The notes beneath the pieces were generated by a model. It did no database searches. It had not been told where the DNA came from and worked only from the letters and a program-made list of their open reading frames with translations. A program made the position numbers and the translations under genes. 64,000 nt of DNA, taken from contig NZ_CP012945.1 in assembly GCF_001402915.1 (NCBI RefSeq), forward strand, positions 2,333,501 to 2,397,500. Reading direction: 5' to 3'. The number at the start of each line of letters is the position of its first letter. Positions within the stretch are counted from its first letter, which is position 1. Origin of the DNA: Devosia sp. A16. Its GTDB lineage: Bacteria > Pseudomonadota > Alphaproteobacteria > Rhizobiales > Devosiaceae. Positions 18,431 to 27,029 of this stretch are shown piece by piece.

Positions 18431-19345
18431 ATGAAACTGCTGCATACGACCCTCGGCCCGAAGCGCGCCGACGAGCTGGGCATGATCCTGCCGCACGAGC
18501 ACGTGTTCGTGGATCTCAGGACCCCCGACCAGCCCGGCTATGCCCAGGCCGACCCCGCCGAAGTGGTGCGGGTCATGGCGCCCGAGATCGAGGCGATCAA
18601 GGCGCGCGGCATCACCGCCCTGGTCGAGTGCTCGACCGGTGGCGTCGGTCTGCGGGTCGATATCGACCTGGCGGTCAGCCGGGCGACCGGCTTTCCGATC
18701 GTCGTTCCCACCGGCAACTATCGCGAACCATGGATTCCCAATTGGGTGCGGGACGCCACTGAAGCCGAACTCGAGGTCCGGATGTATCGCGACCTCAGCG
18801 AGGGCGTCGGCGATACCGGGGTGAAGGCGGCGTGGATCAAGGTGTCGGCGGGCGACGACGGGATCACCCCGCTCGAGGCAAAGATCCTCCGGGCGGCGGC
18901 ACGGGCGGCCCAGCGCACCGGAGCGGTGATCGGCAGCCACACCATCAGGGGGCGAGTGGTGATGGATCAGCTCGACATCATCGAGGCCGAGGGCTATCGC
19001 GCCGACCGCTTCATTTCGATCCACACCCAGGAGGAGCACGATTTCGGCCTCAACATCGCCGTGGCGCAGCGCGGCGCCTGGATCGAATACGACCATGTCG
19101 GGCGCGCGCCGGATGCGGCGGTGAGCGAGCTGATCCTCCGCGCGCTCGATGCCGACCTCGGCTCGCAGCTGCTGCTCAGCCACGACCGCGGCTGGTACGA
19201 TCCCGCCATTCCCGGCGGCGGCACGCCGACGCCCTACACCCACCTCAGCGACGTGATGCTGCCGCTGCTCCAGGCCAAGGGGGTCGATGCGGACACCATC
19301 CGCTTGCTGACCGTCACCAACCCGTTCGCCGCCTTCGCTCGCTGA
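18431..19345 (+). CDS. Phosphotriesterase-family metal hydrolase
   Basis: 304 aa TIM-barrel amidohydrolase of the phosphotriesterase homology protein/lactonase group. All metal ligands are visible: H22 and H24 (LPHEHVF), a lysine expected to be carbamylated at 137 (AWIKVSAG), H170 (IGSHT), H198 (SIHTQ) and D252 (LLSHDRGW). Likely substrates are lactones or carboxylesters rather than true phosphotriesters, but this cannot be told from sequence. GAGGAG lies 7 nt before the ATG. Confidence 0.9.
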   Translation: MKLLHTTLGPKRADELGMILPHEHVFVDLRTPDQPGYAQADPAEVVRVMAPEIEAIKARGITALVECSTGGVGLRVDIDLAVSRATGFPIVVPTGNYREPWIPNWVRDATEAELEVRMYRDLSEGVGDTGVKAAWIKVSAGDDGITPLEAKILRAAARAAQRTGAVIGSHTIRGRVVMDQLDIIEAEGYRADRFISIHTQEEHDFGLNIAVAQRGAWIEYDHVGRAPDAAVSELILRALDADLGSQLLLSHDRGWYDPAIPGGGTPTPYTHLSDVMLPLLQAKGVDADTIRLLTVTNPFAAFAR

Positions 19346-19408
19346 CAACGGCTGCGCCGTCAAATCTGCAACCCAGAAAAGCGAATGGCAGCACGGCGTT
19401 GCCGGGGC

Positions 19409-19437
19409 TTGTCCGGCTATCGGAGTGGCGCTAGAAT
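19409..19437 (+). promoter_or_regulatory. Likely sigma-70 type promoter of cfa
   Basis: TTGTCC and TAGAAT are separated by 17 nt, 33 bp before the cfa ATG at 19470. The leader is AT-rich relative to the surroundings. Confidence 0.5.
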
Positions 19438-19469
19438 TCATTAGGATCATAATTAATTGAGGTTCCGCG

Positions 19470-20585
19470 ATGAGCGCCGGGCCAAAGTCCTACTTCACCT
19501 CCATCCTGAAAGACGCAGGCATCGAACTGGGCGGCAGCCGGCCCTTCGATGTCACCGTGCATGATGACCGCTTGTGGGCCCGCGCCCTGAGTCACGGCAC
19601 GCTCGGCTTCGGCGAAGCCTATATGGATGGCTGGTTCGACACCGATGCGCTCGACCAGTTCATCTACAAGCTGCTCGAGTACGACATCTACGCGCACCTG
19701 AAGCCCGACATCGGTCTGGCGCTGAGTTTTGTGCGCGGCAAGCTGCTCAACCTGCAGCGCGCCCGCGTCACCGAAGTGGGGGAGCGGCACTACGACATCG
19801 GCAACGATCTCTATGCGGCCATGCTCGACAAGCGGATGATGTACTCGTGCGGCTACTGGGCCGAGGCGACGACGCTCGATGCCGCCCAGGAAGCCAAGCT
19901 CGATCTGATCTGTCGCAAGGTCGGGCTCGAGCCAGGCATGAAGATCCTCGATATCGGCTCGGGTTGGGGTGGGTTCCTCAAGTTCGCCGCCGAACGCTAT
20001 GGCGTTGAGGGCGTCGGCATCACCATCTCGAAGGAGCAGGCCGCCTATGCCGAGGCGACCAAGGGCAGCCTGCCGATCGAGACCCGGCTGATGGACTATA
20101 TGGCGCTCGAAGGCCAGTTCGACCGCGTCATCTCGATCGGCATGTTCGAGCATGTCGGCTACAAGAATTATGCCGCCTACCTCAACAAGGTCCGCTCGCT
20201 GCTCAAGCCCGACGGGCTGTTCCTGCTCCACACCATCGGCAACAATTTCTCCTCCACCCACGGCGACCCGTGGACCGAGAAATACATCTTCCCCAATGGC
20301 ATGCTGCCCTCGATCAAGCAGATCGCCGCTGCCAGCGAGCGGGTGTTCGTGATCGAGGACTGGCACAATTTCGGCGCCGACTACGACAGGACGCTGATGG
20401 CCTGGTGGGCCAATTTCGATGCCGCCTGGCCGAGCCTGCGCGACAGGTACGGCGATCGCTTCTGGCGCATGTGGCGCTTCTACCTGCAGGTGTTCGCCGC
20501 CATGTTCCGGGCCCGCAACATCCAGCTCTGGCAGGTGGTGCTGAGCCCGGGCGGCGTCCGCGGCGGCTATCGGCGGATTTCCTGA
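19470..20585 (+). CDS. cfa: Cyclopropane-fatty-acyl-phospholipid synthase
   Basis: 371 aa S-adenosylmethionine-dependent enzyme that adds a methylene bridge to unsaturated acyl chains of membrane lipids, usually in stationary phase or acid stress. SAM motif ILDIGSGWGGF at 159-169; other family landmarks are HYDIGNDLY, MMYSCGYW with C127, IGMFEHVGYKNY and the C-terminal RNIQLWQVV. Full length. Own promoter, no obvious operon partner. Confidence 0.96.
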   Translation: MSAGPKSYFTSILKDAGIELGGSRPFDVTVHDDRLWARALSHGTLGFGEAYMDGWFDTDALDQFIYKLLEYDIYAHLKPDIGLALSFVRGKLLNLQRARVTEVGERHYDIGNDLYAAMLDKRMMYSCGYWAEATTLDAAQEAKLDLICRKVGLEPGMKILDIGSGWGGFLKFAAERYGVEGVGITISKEQAAYAEATKGSLPIETRLMDYMALEGQFDRVISIGMFEHVGYKNYAAYLNKVRSLLKPDGLFLLHTIGNNFSSTHGDPWTEKYIFPNGMLPSIKQIAAASERVFVIEDWHNFGADYDRTLMAWWANFDAAWPSLRDRYGDRFWRMWRFYLQVFAAMFRARNIQLWQVVLSPGGVRGGYRRIS

Positions 20586-20645
20586 CCGCGGGTTGCAGCG
20601 AGCCCGCAAGTGTAGCAGGACTTGCTGCATGTCGAGAGAAACCCG

Positions 20646-21221
20646 ATGCCGCCAGTCCTCGTCTCACCGAACCTGACGATGCGGCCCGCCACCGCGGCCG
20701 ACGTGGCGTCGCGCCTCGCCCTGGGGCCCGAACCCGACGAGAATCTTCGCCTCTATGGCGTGCAGCCGGATGGCGCTCCCTTCGACCGGGCGGATGCGGA
20801 GCGCTGGGTCAACGCCCTGATCGAGCACCCCTACGCCTGGATCATCGAGGGCCGGTCGCTGCTTGGCGTCATCCGGCTCGATCGGGTGAACCTGGTCGAC
20901 AAGCGCGCCTCCCTGGGGATCGGCCTGCTGCAGCTCGAACAGCAGGGGCGCGGCATCGGCACCGAGGCGGCGCGCCGGGTGCTCGCCTATGGCTTCGACA
21001 CACTCGGGCTGCATCGCGTCTCGGTGCGCGTCCTCGCCGACAATGGCAGAGCCATTCGCTGCTACGAAAAGTGCGGCTTTCAGCTCGAGGGGCGCGAGCG
21101 CGAGACGGTGTTCCTCGATGGCGCCTGGCGCGACGATCTCATCATGGGCGTGCTGGCCCATGAGTTCCGGCGGCATAGCCCAAGGCTTTCATCAACCACG
21201 ATCTGCCTGGAATCGAGGTGA
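20646..21221 (+). CDS. GNAT-family N-acetyltransferase
   Basis: 191 aa RimJ/RimL-type acetyltransferase. Starts LTMRPATAADVASRL; the acetyl-CoA loop is QLEQQGRGIGTEAARRVL; the C-terminal half has HRVSVRVLADNGRAIRCYEKCGF, the usual RimJ-like signature. Substrate not predictable. The next gene starts 9 bp after the stop. Confidence 0.9.
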   Translation: MPPVLVSPNLTMRPATAADVASRLALGPEPDENLRLYGVQPDGAPFDRADAERWVNALIEHPYAWIIEGRSLLGVIRLDRVNLVDKRASLGIGLLQLEQQGRGIGTEAARRVLAYGFDTLGLHRVSVRVLADNGRAIRCYEKCGFQLEGRERETVFLDGAWRDDLIMGVLAHEFRRHSPRLSSTTICLESR

Positions 21222-21229
21222 ACCGGCCG

Positions 21230-21649
21230 ATGCGCTACATGATCATCCTGAACAACGATCCCGGCATGGAACAGCAGACGCCGACCCCGGAGCTGTTCGC
21301 GGCCATGGGCCAGTACAACAGGGCGCTGTTCGACGCCGGCGTCCTCAGGGCGGTGGAAGGGCTTTCGAACACCCGGCACGATGCGCAGCTCACCTTCAGC
21401 AAAGGCCGGCGCCGAGTCGTGGATGGACCATTCACCGAGGCCAAGGAACTGGTCGGCGGCTTCTGGATCATCGAGACGGCGTCGAAGGCCGATGCGCTCG
21501 AATGGGCCGCGCGGATGCCGCGGATCGAGGGCGCGAGCATTCAGGTGCGGCGAGTCTCCGAGATCGACGACTTCAAGGGCGCGATGCCGGCCGAGGTGAT
21601 TGCCGAGGCCGAAAAGCTTCGTGCCGCCCTGGCCGAACGCGGGAGCTGA
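21230..21649 (+). CDS. YCII-related (DGPF) domain protein
   Basis: 139 aa. MRYMIILNNDPG at the start, VVDGPFTEAKELVGGFWIIE in the middle and a closing IEGASIQVR are hallmarks of the DGPF/YCII-related group often linked to ECF sigma factors. No sigma factor is adjacent. ATG 21230 follows GAGGTGA of the preceding stop region; a GTG at 21218 is the alternative start. Confidence 0.88.
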   Translation: MRYMIILNNDPGMEQQTPTPELFAAMGQYNRALFDAGVLRAVEGLSNTRHDAQLTFSKGRRRVVDGPFTEAKELVGGFWIIETASKADALEWAARMPRIEGASIQVRRVSEIDDFKGAMPAEVIAEAEKLRAALAERGS

Positions 21650-21669
21650 TGCGAGGCTGCGGTGGAGGG

Positions 21670-22569
21670 TCAGCAGCTCTCCGTATCGCGGGAACTGCTG
21701 CTGACCCAGCCGGCTGCTGCGGCGGCGACCGACGCCAGGTGCGACGTCCCGTCCGGCGCCTGCATCCCATGGTCGAACGCCGGGAACTCCCAGTAGGTCA
21801 GGTTGCATTTGCCGGACGCCGCGAAGCGGTCGGCGGTGGCGCGGGCCGCGGCCACTGGCGATGAGCTGTCCCGGCCGCCCTGGATGATGAGGAACGGTGC
21901 GCTGCTGCGCAGCATCGAGTCGGCCGGGATGCGGTCGAGGATATCGGCCCAGAAGCGATGCGAGGAGCCGGCGAACAGCGTAGCGCCCTGCGGGTCGGCA
22001 CGTGCAGCAGCGAAGCCGGCCTCGATCGTTGCGTGCCCCTCTGGTGGCACGGTGCTCAGTACCATTCCCGAAAATGGAATGCCGCTGGCAGACGAGAGCA
22101 GGATCGCAGCGGCAGGCTGGGTCTGCTCCGCCAGCATCGAGACCGCCAACCCACCCTCGGACCCACCGAACAGCACCAGCGGGGTGCCCGAAGGCAACCG
22201 CAGTTCGGCGAGCACCGCAACGTAGTCGGCGACCCGCTGCGCCACGGTGTGCCCGCCATGGAAGGCAGCCGGGCAATCAGTGAAACCGTCTGTGATCGCT
22301 GCGTCGGGCGCGATCCCGTACTTCTCGACCATCACCGCGACGTAGCGGGGAAACGCCTGTCGCACCGTCGCCAGTTTGGCATTGAGCCGAGTCGGCTGGC
22401 AGCCCGATCCCTGGGCCAGCACGAGCAGGCCCTCGCTCGGCGCGGTCGGCCTGTCGACGGAAAAGTCGATCGTGCTGCCGTCTGAACGGAGCAACTGGCG
22501 ATGCTCGATCTGGGCGAGCGCAGGGGTGGCGGCGAGCGCCGCAAGGCAGGCAGCGATGATCGGGCGCAT
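21670..22569 (-). CDS. Exported alpha/beta hydrolase
   Basis: 299 aa with a signal peptide (MRPIIAACLAALAATPALA). Alpha/beta-hydrolase fold with the nucleophile elbow LFGGSEGGLAVS (Ser), a conserved FLIIQGGRDSSSP before the acidic residue, and a C-terminal EFPAFDHGM supplying the His. Substrate unknown. Third gene of a PadR operon: its ATG overlaps the preceding stop by one base. Confidence 0.85.
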   Translation of the reverse strand: MRPIIAACLAALAATPALAQIEHRQLLRSDGSTIDFSVDRPTAPSEGLLVLAQGSGCQPTRLNAKLATVRQAFPRYVAVMVEKYGIAPDAAITDGFTDCPAAFHGGHTVAQRVADYVAVLAELRLPSGTPLVLFGGSEGGLAVSMLAEQTQPAAAILLSSASGIPFSGMVLSTVPPEGHATIEAGFAAARADPQGATLFAGSSHRFWADILDRIPADSMLRSSAPFLIIQGGRDSSSPVAAARATADRFAASGKCNLTYWEFPAFDHGMQAPDGTSHLASVAAAAAGWVSSSSRDTESC

Positions 22570-23189
22570 CAGCGGACTCTGAGGTGACGATGGAGCAGCA
22601 GGAAGGGCGCTATGGTGACGAGAGCGTAGAGAGCAAGGACGCCCGGTGCAGGGCCGCCGAGGCTGATCGCGACGGCATCCGAACCGATTGCCAGATCGAG
22701 CGCCGTCGCGGCAAGCAGCGTGGCGAGCATGCCGCCGACCGGCCACGCGAAGCCGGCGCGACGGCGCAATGCGCTCACCCCGATGCTCCAGGCGATGCCG
22801 AGCGGCGCCAGCGCCAGCAACAGATCGACCATCTGCGGCGCCGTCGGTGCCAGCCCCTGGCGGCCGGCGGCGACCAGCAGGACGGCGAGCAGCGCGATGA
22901 CGCCGAGTTCGGCCGCCAGCGGCAGCGCCAGCCAGACCAGCACCGGCAGCCGGCTCGACAGCGAGCGCAGCCGCGGCTGCCCCAGCATCGCCGCGGCGAG
23001 AATTTCGGGATCGCCGAGCCGCGACAGGGCTTCGGCATGGGCTCGGGCGGGCTGCATGCCGCCGGCGATGAGCTCGTCGGTGATATCGGCGAGATGTTCG
23101 GTGAGTTCGGCGGTGTATCGGGCGGTGCGGCTTGGCGAGATGCCGGCCCGGAGCAGCCGTTCTCCTAGGCCGGCGATGGGGTCAGGCAT
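22569..23189 (-). CDS. Membrane protein with PadR-associated permease-prefix (HAAS-like) domain
   Basis: 206 aa from ATG 23189. An N-terminal helical segment (1-75, TARYTAELTEHLADITDELIAGG and ALSRLGDPE) resembles the HAAS/DUF1700 prefix found beside PadR regulators; four membrane helices follow. The start overlaps the padR-like gene by 8 bp. In such pairs the prefix protein is under PadR control; actual function unknown. Confidence 0.8.
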   Translation of the reverse strand: MPDPIAGLGERLLRAGISPSRTARYTAELTEHLADITDELIAGGMQPARAHAEALSRLGDPEILAAAMLGQPRLRSLSSRLPVLVWLALPLAAELGVIALLAVLLVAAGRQGLAPTAPQMVDLLLALAPLGIAWSIGVSALRRRAGFAWPVGGMLATLLAATALDLAIGSDAVAISLGGPAPGVLALYALVTIAPFLLLHRHLRVR

Positions 23190-23523
23190 GGCGCGGTTCC
23201 CCGAGCACCCCCGCAATCGCAGCAGTCAGGCGGCGCCAGACCTGTGCCAGCTCGGCAAGGCGTGTCGCACCCCGCTCGGTGAGCGCATAGTAGATGCGAC
23301 TCCGGCCGTTCACGGTCCTGCGCTCGGTCGACAGGGCCCCCTCTCGCTCCAGCATGTGCAGCACCGGATACACCACGCCTTCGGCGAGCACGATGTGGTC
23401 GTCGGTGGCGCTGCGGATGGCCTGCACCAGCTCATAGCCGTACATCTGCCGGCGCTTGAGGCACTGCAGGATCAACAGTTCAGGCACGCTGTTGAGGAAA
23501 GGTGGGTTCTTCGAGGTCGCCAT
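23182..23523 (-). CDS. PadR-family transcriptional regulator
   Basis: 113 aa. Winged helix at 8-85 (VPELLILQCLKRRQMYGYELV, then LAEGVVYPVLHMLEREGAL and RSRIYYALTERG), followed by a short dimerisation helix. First gene of a three-gene operon with a HAAS-like membrane protein and an exported hydrolase. Two ATACCT-N9-AGGTAT sites lie directly upstream and should mediate autoregulation. Confidence 0.93.
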   Translation of the reverse strand: MATSKNPPFLNSVPELLILQCLKRRQMYGYELVQAIRSATDDHIVLAEGVVYPVLHMLEREGALSTERRTVNGRSRIYYALTERGATRLAELAQVWRRLTAAIAGVLGEPRHA

Positions 23524-23528
23524 CGCTA

Positions 23529-23573
23529 ATACCTATGGTCGATAGGTATCGTATACCTGACGTCGCAAGGTAT
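23529..23573. promoter_or_regulatory. Tandem PadR operator sites
   Basis: ATACCT-N9-AGGTAT occurs twice, at 23529-23549 and 23553-23573, exactly 24 bp apart. The first is extended to ATACCTAT-N5-ATAGGTAT. They lie 6-50 bp upstream of the padR ATG. Confidence 0.7.
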
Positions 23574-23637
23574 GGCAACCGTCCCCTGGATGCTGCGGTG
23601 TAGTCCGGGAGTTCCGGCGCGGCCCGGCAGGATCAGA

Positions 23638-24669
23638 TCAGCCGCGGTCCCCGAGCCGGGCGCTGGATTGTCTCGCGATCACCGGACACTTGAGCACCCG
23701 CCGCTCGGTCTCGCTGCCCTTGCCCTGCACCAACCGATCCAGCATCTCGGCGCCCTGCCATCCGAGGTCATAATAGGGCAGGGCCACCGTGGTGAGCTCC
23801 GGTTTGAGCCCGAGTGAGACCGTCCGGAAGTCATCGAACCCGACGATGGTGATGTCGTCGGGAATGCGAAGGCCGAGCGACAGCGCTGCGAGGTAGGCCT
23901 GCAGCGCCATTTCGTCATTGCCGCAGACCAGCGCGGTCGGCCGATCCGGCATGGACAGAATGTCCAGCGCTTCGCGGTAGACGTAGTTGGCTTCGCGACC
24001 GATCGGACCCTCCATGCCAAGGCGGATGATGAGGTCGCTTTCGGCGATGCCGCCTGCCCGTGCCGCCGCGAGGAAGGCATCGAGCCGCTGATCGGCCCCC
24101 AGCAGCAGCGGATTGAGCCGGATGTAGCCGATGCGGCGGTGTCCGAGCCCCATCAGGTGCCGGGTCAGCTCGTACGAGCCGCCGAAATCGTCCGGTTCGA
24201 TGGAAGGATAGGCATGGCCCTCTTCGGGATGCGAGTTGACCAGCACCGTCGGAATCGCCACGTCGCCCGCCGCCGGCACCACGACGCGGTGATACATCGC
24301 GACGTAGAGCACCCCGTCGATGCGGTGGGCCTTGAAGGTGCGCCAGACATTGGCTTCCCGCTTCTGATCGCCATCGGTGTTGGCCAGCAGCACCGTGCGG
24401 TTATTGGCGCCGGCCCAGTCCTGCACCCCCCGAACGATGTCGCCGGAATAGGGCGTCGTCGAAATGTAGTCGGTGATGATGCCGATGATGTTGGTGCGGT
24501 TCGAGCGGATGCTGCGCGCCGCGAGGTTCGGGATATAGCCGAGGTCGGCGATCGCCAGTTGCACCTTCTCGATCGTATCGGCGGTGACGTTCGGCTCGCC
24601 GTTGACCACTCTCGAGACGGTTTTGTCCGAGACGCCGGCCACCCGGGCGACATCCTTGATGCTGACCAT
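23638..24669 (-). CDS. LacI-family regulator of the fructan locus
   Basis: 343 aa. HTH at 2-24 (VSIKDVARVAGVSDKTVSRV) and hinge VNGEPNVTADTIEKV, then a GalR/LacI sugar-binding core (NIIGIITDYISTTPYSGDIV, VGFDDFRTVSLGLKPELTTV). ATG 24669 is chosen because the family begins MVSIKDVA. Divergent from the ABC importer for which it is the probable repressor; three GTCGAC-centred sites lie in the gap. Confidence 0.93.
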   Translation of the reverse strand: MVSIKDVARVAGVSDKTVSRVVNGEPNVTADTIEKVQLAIADLGYIPNLAARSIRSNRTNIIGIITDYISTTPYSGDIVRGVQDWAGANNRTVLLANTDGDQKREANVWRTFKAHRIDGVLYVAMYHRVVVPAAGDVAIPTVLVNSHPEEGHAYPSIEPDDFGGSYELTRHLMGLGHRRIGYIRLNPLLLGADQRLDAFLAAARAGGIAESDLIIRLGMEGPIGREANYVYREALDILSMPDRPTALVCGNDEMALQAYLAALSLGLRIPDDITIVGFDDFRTVSLGLKPELTTVALPYYDLGWQGAEMLDRLVQGKGSETERRVLKCPVIARQSSARLGDRG

Positions 24670-24725
24670 TCGTCCTCCCCCACACGCGTCGGCAACTCTA
24701 TCGACCCATCCGCGGAGCTGCAACC

Positions 24726-24782
24726 GACAACGTCGACATTCATCATGTCGACGCTGTCATTTCAATTGACGACGTCGACATT
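24726..24782. promoter_or_regulatory. Candidate LacI operators (three GTCGAC sites)
   Basis: GACAACGTCGACATT (24726-24740) and GACGACGTCGACATT (24768-24782) are direct repeats 42 bp apart, about four helical turns. A third copy in inverse orientation is centred on 24747-24752. The right site falls between the -35 and -10 of the promoter at 24766-24794. Confidence 0.65.
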
Positions 24783-24794
24783 GCTGAATATGGT
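24766..24794 (+). promoter_or_regulatory. Promoter of the fructan ABC operon
   Basis: TTGACG and TATGGT separated by 17 nt, 45 bp before the ATG at 24840, with a candidate operator in the spacer. Confidence 0.55.
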
Positions 24795-24839
24795 CGCGCT
24801 GCTCCGGTCGTTCCGGGAGCCAACAATCAAGGAGGGGAC

Positions 24840-26081
24840 ATGAACAAGACGCTCTTGTGCACGGTGGCCGGGCTATGCCTCGCGACCTCCGTCGCGCATG
24901 CCGAAACCATCACCGTGCTGGTCGAAGGGGGTGGTCATTCGCTGCAGCAGGCCGCTGCCGATGCTTTCACCAAGGAGACCGGCATTACCGTCAATTTCGT
25001 CGAGGTCCCCTATCAGGGCGTGTTCGACAAGCTGACCGCCGAGATCGCCTCGGGCACCTCGAACTATGACGTCGCCACCATCGACGTGGTCTGGAACGCC
25101 GCCTTTGCCGGCCATGTCGAGGATTTGAGCGACCTGTTCACCGACGCGGTGAAAGCCGACATTCCGCCGGCCCTGCTCGCCGACGCCAAGGTCGACGGCA
25201 AGCTGATCGCCATGCCGGCCTGGGCAAACGCCGAGATCGTCTTCTACAGGAAGGACCTGTGGGAGGATCCCGCCAACCAGGCAGCCTTCAAGGCGCAGTA
25301 TGGCTACGACCTGGCGCCGCCCGCCACCTGGCAGCAGTGGCGCGACATGGCCAAGTTCTTCACCAAGGACGGCATGTTCGGCACCGACGTGATCGGCGCC
25401 ACGTCCGAGGAATGGATGGCCGAGGTGTTGCAGGCCGGCTCGCCCGGGGTGATCCTCGATGATGCGGGCAATGTCATCCTCGACAACCAGGCCCATATCG
25501 ACGCGCTGGAGAACTACCGGGCGCCGCTCTGTGCGGACAAATCCGCGCCCGACAATGCGCTCGAAATCAACTGGGGTGAGGCGCAGAACCTGTTCTACCA
25601 GGGCCAGACAGCGATGATGAAATTCTGGGCCCACGCCTACCGGATGACGCCCGAAGACAGCAAGATCGCCGGCAAGGTCGGCGTCGCGCCGATGATCGCC
25701 GGCCCGGCCGGCATCGCCGGCATCCCCGGCCCCTGGTACAACGTCATCCCGTCGACCTCCGAGCACAAGGATGCGGCACGCCAGTTCGTCACCTATGCGA
25801 TTGCTCACAATGCGCTCGGCATCGAGGCGCCGCTCGGGCTGGCCGCCACCAACTCGGCTTATGCGAGCTACGCCGATAAGCCAGGCTACGAGCATTTCGG
25901 GCCGCTCATGGCCACGCTTGCCGCCCCGGCGACCAAGGGTCGGCCGATCAACGAGCACTACCAGGAACTGGTCGACGAAGCCGTGATGCCGGCCTTCCAG
26001 GGGGCGCTCGAATGCAAGGACAACGTCGCCGAACTGCTGCAGGACGCAGCGGCAACGGCGCGCGACATCCTGGACAAGTAA
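24840..26081 (+). CDS. ABC sugar transporter, extracellular solute-binding protein
   Basis: 413 aa family 1 solute-binding protein. Signal peptide MNKTLLCTVAGLCLATSVAHA, then the mature domain ITVLVEGGGHSLQQAAADAF with the usual FTKETGITVNF. Binds a sugar or oligosaccharide in the periplasm for the two permeases that follow. AAGGAGGGGAC precedes the ATG. Gene context with GH91 and GH32 points to fructo-oligosaccharide or difructose anhydride. Confidence 0.93.
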   Translation: MNKTLLCTVAGLCLATSVAHAETITVLVEGGGHSLQQAAADAFTKETGITVNFVEVPYQGVFDKLTAEIASGTSNYDVATIDVVWNAAFAGHVEDLSDLFTDAVKADIPPALLADAKVDGKLIAMPAWANAEIVFYRKDLWEDPANQAAFKAQYGYDLAPPATWQQWRDMAKFFTKDGMFGTDVIGATSEEWMAEVLQAGSPGVILDDAGNVILDNQAHIDALENYRAPLCADKSAPDNALEINWGEAQNLFYQGQTAMMKFWAHAYRMTPEDSKIAGKVGVAPMIAGPAGIAGIPGPWYNVIPSTSEHKDAARQFVTYAIAHNALGIEAPLGLAATNSAYASYADKPGYEHFGPLMATLAAPATKGRPINEHYQELVDEAVMPAFQGALECKDNVAELLQDAAATARDILDK

Positions 26082-26150
26082 GAATCCAGGACATCCGGAG
26101 CCGAGGCGGCGACACCGCCCCGGCCCAGATGCTCAACCGGGGAGGGGAGC

Positions 26151-27029
26151 ATGACCGAACGCAGGTTCGTGCTGCTTATGCTACTGCCAGCCATGCTGTT
26201 TCTGGGGTTCCTGGTGGTCTACCCGGTCGTGCTGCTGGTCTACAATTCGTTCTTCGACGTCAAGCTGATCGATCCGTCGAGCCGCGTCTGGGTCGGGCTC
26301 GGCAACTATGTCGAGGCCCTCACCTCGAAGCGCATCCTTGAGTCCGCCCTTCGGACGCTCAAATACTCGACCTTCGCCTTGTTCTTCGAGCTGGTATTCG
26401 GCCTTGGCGCGGCGCTGCTGTTTGCCGCGATCGCCAAGCGGTCGCACTGGCACCGCACCATTTTCGCCCTGCCGCTGATGATTTCACCGATCGTCGCCGG
26501 TCTGCTGTGGCGGTTCCTCCTCGTCGGCAATATCGGCATCCTGAATTACGGGCTGGCCGGGCTCGGCATCATTGCCGACCCCGGCGCCATCAAGTGGCTG
26601 TCCGACGCCGACATCGTCATCTACTCGGTGGCCGTCGCCGACATCTGGCTGACCACCTCGTTCGTCGCCCTGGTCAGCTATGCCGGCCTCACCAACATCC
26701 CGCAGGAGGTGCTCGAGGCGGCGCGCATCGACGGCACCAACGCCATAACCCGCTTCTGGTACATAACCCTGCCGATGCTGCGCCCGGTGCTGGCCGTGGT
26801 GGTGCTGGTGCGCGGCATCGACGCGCTCAAGACCTTCGACCTGATCTGGATCCAGACCCAGGGAGGGCCGCGTCAGGCGAGCGAAGTGCTGTCGATGAAC
26901 ATCTATCAGCGCATGGTCCGCTACGGCGACCTCGGCCAGGCCTCGGCCACCGCCACGCTGTTCCTGCTGTTCATGATCGCCCTTGCCGGCCTTGCCTACT
27001 GGAAGATCTGGAGGACCGACAATGGTTGA
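26151..27029 (+). CDS. ABC sugar transporter permease (MalF-type)
   Basis: 292 aa with six membrane segments and the EAA loop LEAARIDGTNAITRFWYITLPML (about 188-210) that contacts the ATPase. Good ribosome site (GGGGAGGGGAGC). Overlaps the next permease gene by 8 bp. Confidence 0.93.
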   Translation: MTERRFVLLMLLPAMLFLGFLVVYPVVLLVYNSFFDVKLIDPSSRVWVGLGNYVEALTSKRILESALRTLKYSTFALFFELVFGLGAALLFAAIAKRSHWHRTIFALPLMISPIVAGLLWRFLLVGNIGILNYGLAGLGIIADPGAIKWLSDADIVIYSVAVADIWLTTSFVALVSYAGLTNIPQEVLEAARIDGTNAITRFWYITLPMLRPVLAVVVLVRGIDALKTFDLIWIQTQGGPRQASEVLSMNIYQRMVRYGDLGQASATATLFLLFMIALAGLAYWKIWRTDNG

